From NCBI GenBank assembly GCA_964450355.1, contig CAYVDH010000124.1, forward strand, positions 1 through 10,747: a DNA stretch of 10,747 nucleotides, written 5' to 3'. This DNA is from CAYVDH01 sp964450355. Lineage in GTDB: Bacteria > Bacteroidota > Bacteroidia > NS11-12g > UBA955. How positions within the stretch are numbered: the stretch's first letter is position 1; each line of letters opens with the position of its first letter. This document shows positions 7,052 through 10,747 of this stretch, piece by piece. Under the pieces are notes generated by a model. The model ran no database searches. It was not told where the DNA came from and saw only the letters and a list, made by a program, of their open reading frames with translations. The position numbers were made by a program, and so were the translations under genes.

Positions 7052-7918
7052 ATGCACGTTAAATTGATTGAATGCCCCAGAGATGCCATGCAGGGACTAT
7101 CTTTTCATATTCCTACTCAAAGTAAAGTGAATTACCTCAATTCTCTTCTTAATGTTGGTTTTGATGTGTTAGATTGTGGTAGTTTTGTGTCTCCTAAAGC
7201 AGTTCCTCAATTAGCCGATACTCCTCAAGTGCTCAATTCAATTGACATGAGCCAATCAAATACTAAATTATTAGTCATAGTAGCAAATGAAATTGGAGCA
7301 GAAAATGCATCTGAATTTGATAGCATTTCTTATTTGGGGTTTCCCTTTAGTATTTCCGAAACCTTTCAATTGAGAAATACCAATAAAACCATACAACAGT
7401 CTTTCAATTCGCTCACTAACATCAATAAAATTGCTCATTCTCACAACAAAGAATCTGTCGTTTATTTATCCATGGGTTTTGGCAATCCCTACAATGAAAA
7501 ATGGTCGGAAAGCATTGTGTATGATTGGGTTTCTAAATTGAGTGATAACGGCTTTCGTATCATCAGTTTATCAGATACCATTGGTGCAGCAAAACCAAAT
7601 CAAATAAGCAAAATTTTTAATCAATTAAAAAAAGATTTCACTCATTTAGAATTAGGGGTCCATTTGCATACACGCCCTGATAATTATTTGCAAAATATCA
7701 AAGCGGCTTTTGAAAGTGGTTGCAACAGATTTGATTCTGCAATGAAAGGGTATGGTGGTTGTCCTTTTGCTGCTGATAAGCTTACAGGGAATTTACCTAC
7801 TGAATCCCTTATTGATTTTTTAAAATCTCAAAATGTAAAATTAAACATCGACCAAACTAAATTCAATGAAGCATTTGCTCTAGCCGATTCAGTGTTTAAT
7901 CATTCTAGTGTTGAATGA
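7052..7918 (+). CDS. Hydroxymethylglutaryl-CoA lyase
   Basis: This 288-residue protein belongs to the HMG-CoA lyase branch of the DRE-TIM metallolyases. The family enzyme cleaves 3-hydroxy-3-methylglutaryl-CoA to acetoacetate and acetyl-CoA, the last step of leucine degradation, in the cytoplasm. The N-terminal motif IECPRDAMQ holds the catalytic Arg-Asp pair (R10-D11). GSFVSPKAVPQ follows at about residue 45. The divalent-metal HxH is H204-L-H206, and the mobile catalytic-cysteine loop GYGGCPFA has C237, then N247 in TGNLPTE. All key family residues are therefore present. Length is near the usual 285-300. The motif ECPRD is one residue shorter than the EVGPRD of animal and proteobacterial enzymes, which I recall as typical of Bacteroidota forms. 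Start 7052 was chosen over 7004 because the protein family begins here and a promoter occupies 7003-7033. No other leucine-degradation gene is nearby. A related lyase activity cannot be excluded. Confidence 0.9.
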   Translation: MHVKLIECPRDAMQGLSFHIPTQSKVNYLNSLLNVGFDVLDCGSFVSPKAVPQLADTPQVLNSIDMSQSNTKLLVIVANEIGAENASEFDSISYLGFPFSISETFQLRNTNKTIQQSFNSLTNINKIAHSHNKESVVYLSMGFGNPYNEKWSESIVYDWVSKLSDNGFRIISLSDTIGAAKPNQISKIFNQLKKDFTHLELGVHLHTRPDNYLQNIKAAFESGCNRFDSAMKGYGGCPFAADKLTGNLPTESLIDFLKSQNVKLNIDQTKFNEAFALADSVFNHSSVE

Positions 7919-7929
7919 TTAATTTTTTT
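7896..7929 (+). terminator. Terminator of the lyase gene, lying inside the convergent 3' overlap
   Basis: A perfect 10-base-pair AT-rich stem (TTAATCATTC at 7896-7905 with GAATGATTAA at 7913-7922) has a 7-base loop and is followed by seven T residues (7923-7929). The T run serves the plus strand only; no matching A run precedes the stem for the minus strand. The stem contains the lyase TGA stop and codes for the last residues of the opposing gene. Confidence 0.7.
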
Positions 7930-9743
7930 GTAATGACTGAATTCAATGTAATTACTTTTACATAATAAATTCCATTTTCCAAATGAGCTATATTTAGATT
8001 TAGCTTGTCGTCCATTAAAACCACTTTTGAATTGATGTCTAATATTTCTATTCTTGTAACTGGAACATTGCTGAATACATGTAAGTCGTTAGAACATGGA
8101 TTAGGATAGATGAATGCATTGTTTGTAAGACTTATCAATTTGTTGTTTGAGGTGTTTACTTTGATGTATTCTGCTTTAGTCAATTGGTTACTGCCTTGTC
8201 CATTGCTAGCTATCAATGTAACAGTATAATTACTTCCATTGGTGAATTTTACTGAAGGGTTTCTGCTGTTAGAGTCGGTGCCATTAGTCCACAAATAAGT
8301 ATTTGGCGTAATTCTCCATGTCCATGAACTAGGCTCATTAGCACTTAAGTCGATTAAAGAAATGACCTCATTAAAGGTTGGATTTGTTTTACTTGCTGTA
8401 AATTCAACACTTGGTTTATCTGTTATTGTACTTACACTGATGTAAGCCGATTTAGTCATGGAGTCGCTGCCAACAATGTTATTTACCCACAATTTAACAG
8501 TGTATGAAGCCGCTTGAGAAAAACTGACATAAATGGTGCTATCTGTAAGTGATGAATTGTTTTGCAATGTGTAATTAGATGGTGTTATAGTCCATTTAAA
8601 ATTACGTGGAGCATTGGCAGATGTGTTTCTTAGAATGATGGTTTGTCCTTTGGTAGGAGACACATTGTTAGTAGTAAAATTAGCAATAGGTTTATTGTCT
8701 GAATTAATAACTCTTACCACGTTGTTTCCCATATCTACAACGTAAAGTTGGTTGTCTCTTTTATTGTATTCTATTCCAGATATGTCTTCGAATCTTGCAT
8801 TTGTTCCAATGCCCTCAGTATATCCATTTTGAGAGCTGCTACCAGCATAAATACTCATTACATTGTTTTCTAATTTTTTAATGCACAACCTTTCAGAAAT
8901 GTAAAAAACATTCCCTACTTTGCATACGTCTGTTGGTCCATAAAGTCCAGTTGTTACAACATCTGTAACGCTGTTGTTACTTAAGTCTATTTTCCTGATG
9001 GCGCTGTTACCATAATCTGCAACGTATAAAAAATTGCCTTCAGCAATCAAGTTTGTAGGGGTATTGAATTTTGCTATACTTCCACTTCCATTGGTATTTC
9101 CAGATGTTCCGGGTGTGCCAGCTATGGTAGTAACATTGCCATTAGAGATTTTGCGAATGCAATGGTTAGAGCGATCTGCAACATACACATCGCCATTTGC
9201 AGTCATTACAACACCAGCAGGGGCATAAAATTTTGCGCTAGTATTTACAGCATCTAAGTGTGCTCCATTCAATAATTTCAATCCAGCGAATGTAGATACA
9301 GCTTGTGAAGTACTGTTGTTGATGAATTGTTCTACCAATCGTATTTGATTGTTGTCGATATCGGCTACAATAATGGCATTGGTGTTGGGGTTTACTGTCA
9401 ATCCACCGGGCCTTGCAAAACGCGCTGTAATACCCGCTCCATTTTTGCTGTCAGCTGCACCTGGTTCAGTGGGATCTAAATTATAACCTGCCACAAATCT
9501 ATCTTGAGTACCATTGATAAAATGGATGTTGTGTTCGTTAGAGATATACACTCTACCAGCAGTATCTATAGTGATTCCCCAAGGTGCTGAATAATATACT
9601 GAGTCCTTGTGGTTGTTTCTAATTGCATTGTAAAAACCAGTTCCAAAATACTGAATGCCTGCATAATGTTTTACTGTTTGAGCATTAGAAACTGAGTTAA
9701 ATAAGAAAATGGAAATTAAGGGAATAAATTTAAATGAATTCAT
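7905..9743 (-). CDS. Secreted NHL-repeat beta-propeller and PKD protein with T9SS sorting domain
   Basis: A 612-residue secreted protein. Residues 1-21 are a signal peptide (hydrophobic core, SNA before Q22). About six NHL blades follow, near residues 52-77, 107-137, 170-200, 224-252, 267-290 and 316-346, with the repeating pattern P-x-G-[IVL], VYVAD-x-x-N-x-x-IRK. This forms a beta-propeller that normally serves as a binding platform. Two PKD-like beta domains occupy about 351-438 and 443-530; both have the W-x-I-T-P and Y-T-V-[KT]-L strands. Residues 543-612 are a T9SS type A sorting domain (FIYPNPC, RIEILDINSKVV, NGIYYVKV, TKKLIIQH). It should be exported by Sec and T9SS to the surface or medium. 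Its ATG lies 3 bases after the purC stop, so it is probably cotranscribed and perhaps translationally coupled. The 3' end overlaps the lyase gene by 14 bases. No catalytic motif was seen; the ligand is unknown. Confidence 0.92.
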   Translation of the reverse strand: MNSFKFIPLISIFLFNSVSNAQTVKHYAGIQYFGTGFYNAIRNNHKDSVYYSAPWGITIDTAGRVYISNEHNIHFINGTQDRFVAGYNLDPTEPGAADSKNGAGITARFARPGGLTVNPNTNAIIVADIDNNQIRLVEQFINNSTSQAVSTFAGLKLLNGAHLDAVNTSAKFYAPAGVVMTANGDVYVADRSNHCIRKISNGNVTTIAGTPGTSGNTNGSGSIAKFNTPTNLIAEGNFLYVADYGNSAIRKIDLSNNSVTDVVTTGLYGPTDVCKVGNVFYISERLCIKKLENNVMSIYAGSSSQNGYTEGIGTNARFEDISGIEYNKRDNQLYVVDMGNNVVRVINSDNKPIANFTTNNVSPTKGQTIILRNTSANAPRNFKWTITPSNYTLQNNSSLTDSTIYVSFSQAASYTVKLWVNNIVGSDSMTKSAYISVSTITDKPSVEFTASKTNPTFNEVISLIDLSANEPSSWTWRITPNTYLWTNGTDSNSRNPSVKFTNGSNYTVTLIASNGQGSNQLTKAEYIKVNTSNNKLISLTNNAFIYPNPCSNDLHVFSNVPVTRIEILDINSKVVLMDDKLNLNIAHLENGIYYVKVITLNSVITKKLIIQH

Positions 9744-9746
9744 TGA

Positions 9747-10709
9747 TTATAATGCGGATTGGATATTTTCTTCTATGGTATTTTGCACATTGTTGTAGTC
9801 TCTTCCAACAAATTTTTGACCGGTCATTGCTTCGTACAATTCAGTGTATCTATCAGTTACACTTTGTACAAATTCATCAGTCATGTCAGGAACTATTTGA
9901 CCTTCTAATCCTTGGAAACCATTAGCCATAAGCCATTCTCTTACAAATTCTTTGGATAATTGTTTTTGAGGTTTGCCATCTTTTTGTAGTTTTTTGTATG
10001 TATCTAGGTAAAAAAATCGGCTTGAATCTGGAGTATGAACTTCGTCAATTAATATGAGTTTTTTATTGTGCAATCCAAATTCGTATTTAGTATCTACTAG
10101 AATTAAGCCTCTTGCTGCAGCCATATCTACACCTCTTTGGTACAGTTTATGAGCAGTATCCACCATTTGGTCAATGATTTTTTTACTTGTAATTTTTTTC
10201 GAAACAATATCATCCACACTGATGTCTTCATCGTGTCCTTCTGAGTTTTTAGTGGCTGGGGTTATGATAGGAGTTGGGAATTTGTCATTTTCATTTAACC
10301 CATCAGGCATTCTTACTCCACATATCATTCTTTCACCAGTTTTATATACTCTCCAAGCATGACCACATAAATAACCTCTAACAACAATTTCGATTGGAAT
10401 GGCTTCACAATTTATTCCAATGGTTACATTAGGGTCAGGAGTTTTTGTTTTCCAATTATTGATGATATCGCTAGTATTGTCTAAAAAATAGGCAGCAAGT
10501 TGAGTTAACACTTCTCCTTTGTGTGGGATGGCTCTTGGCAATACATGATCGAATGCAGATATTCTATCGCATGCTATCATCACTAAAGTGTCATTTTTAA
10601 TTGTGTAAACATCTCGGACTTTGCCTCTGTAAAATGAGGTTTGGTCTTTAAAAAAATAATTGGTAGCCATTAATCCTTTTTCCATTTTTGCTGTATTGAT
10701 TGAACTCAT
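9747..10709 (-). CDS. purC: Phosphoribosylaminoimidazole-succinocarboxamide (SAICAR) synthase
   Basis: This 320-residue cytoplasmic enzyme joins aspartate to CAIR using ATP to form SAICAR, a step of de novo purine synthesis. Diagnostic motifs appear in order: GKVRDVY (nucleotide-binding loop, about residue 29), CDRISAFDHVLP (about 47), VRGYLCGHAW (about 110), TPATKNSEGHDE (about 151), ILVDTKYEFG (about 203) and the signature LIDEVHTPDSSRF (about 221). The length resembles the roughly 300-residue form found in Bacteroidota and yeast rather than the 240-residue E. coli form. ATG 10709 was chosen because a -7 box lies just upstream at the right distance; in-frame ATGs at codons 9 and 14 are possible alternatives. 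No other purine gene is in the window. The stop codon is 3 bases from the start of the NHL/PKD gene, so both probably share a transcript. Confidence 0.97.
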   Translation of the reverse strand: MSSINTAKMEKGLMATNYFFKDQTSFYRGKVRDVYTIKNDTLVMIACDRISAFDHVLPRAIPHKGEVLTQLAAYFLDNTSDIINNWKTKTPDPNVTIGINCEAIPIEIVVRGYLCGHAWRVYKTGERMICGVRMPDGLNENDKFPTPIITPATKNSEGHDEDISVDDIVSKKITSKKIIDQMVDTAHKLYQRGVDMAAARGLILVDTKYEFGLHNKKLILIDEVHTPDSSRFFYLDTYKKLQKDGKPQKQLSKEFVREWLMANGFQGLEGQIVPDMTDEFVQSVTDRYTELYEAMTGQKFVGRDYNNVQNTIEENIQSAL

Positions 10710-10729
10710 TAATGAATTTTAATAAAGAA

Positions 10730-10737
10730 CAAAATTA
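10730..10737 (-). promoter_or_regulatory. Probable -7 box of purC
   Basis: On the minus strand this reads TAATTTTG, an exact match to TAnnTTTG, 20 bases upstream of the purC ATG. Transcription should begin near 10724 and leave a short A/T-rich leader. The -33 element would fall beyond the window end, so only half of the promoter can be judged. Confidence 0.5.
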
Positions 10738-10747
10738 ATTTAAATTT

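Noticed and set aside
9034..10362. Plus-strand frames of 62-64 codons at 9034-9228, 9734-9925 and 10174-10362
   Set aside because: All lie opposite the NHL/PKD and purC genes, show no motif and have no start context.

Overview
The window looks like chromosomal DNA from an AT-rich member of the Bacteroidota. Three things point there: two genes encode secreted proteins ending in a type A sorting domain of the type IX secretion system (T9SS); promoter-like sites fit the Bacteroidota consensus (TTTG, about 19-21 bases, then TAnnTTTG) rather than the E. coli one; and the lyase and PurC proteins look like the Bacteroidota versions of those families. Start codons follow A-rich stretches with no Shine-Dalgarno motif, as is usual in the phylum. 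The genus cannot be read from the sequence, and no mobile element, tRNA, rRNA or CRISPR array was seen.

Layout. 9-986 (+): Sel1-repeat protein ending in a CFI-box domain, possibly cut by the window edge. 987-1241: the longest stretch without a confident gene (255 bases), holding two promoter-like -7 boxes, an (AG)11 microsatellite, a terminator-like hairpin and a possible 56-codon leader ORF. 1242-6518 (+): a 1758-residue, cysteine-rich T9SS surface protein closed by a strong intrinsic terminator (6528-6562). 6606-6947 (+): a stand-alone LytTR DNA-binding protein. 7052-7918 (+): hydroxymethylglutaryl-CoA lyase with a good promoter. 7905-9743 (-): NHL-propeller/PKD protein with a T9SS tail. 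9747-10709 (-): purC. The last two form a tight pair with a 3-base gap, converging on the lyase gene with a 14-base overlap of 3' ends.

How the parts relate. PurC (purine synthesis) and the lyase (leucine/HMG-CoA breakdown) are housekeeping enzymes; the two T9SS cargo proteins are built for the cell surface or medium. Nothing shows that all these genes form one pathway. The most unusual part is the leader of the giant surface protein. The AG repeat lies inside a small open frame that runs through the terminator-like hairpin only at the present repeat number (modulo three units), which suggests a testable model of repeat-controlled, phase-variable expression. That model is inference.
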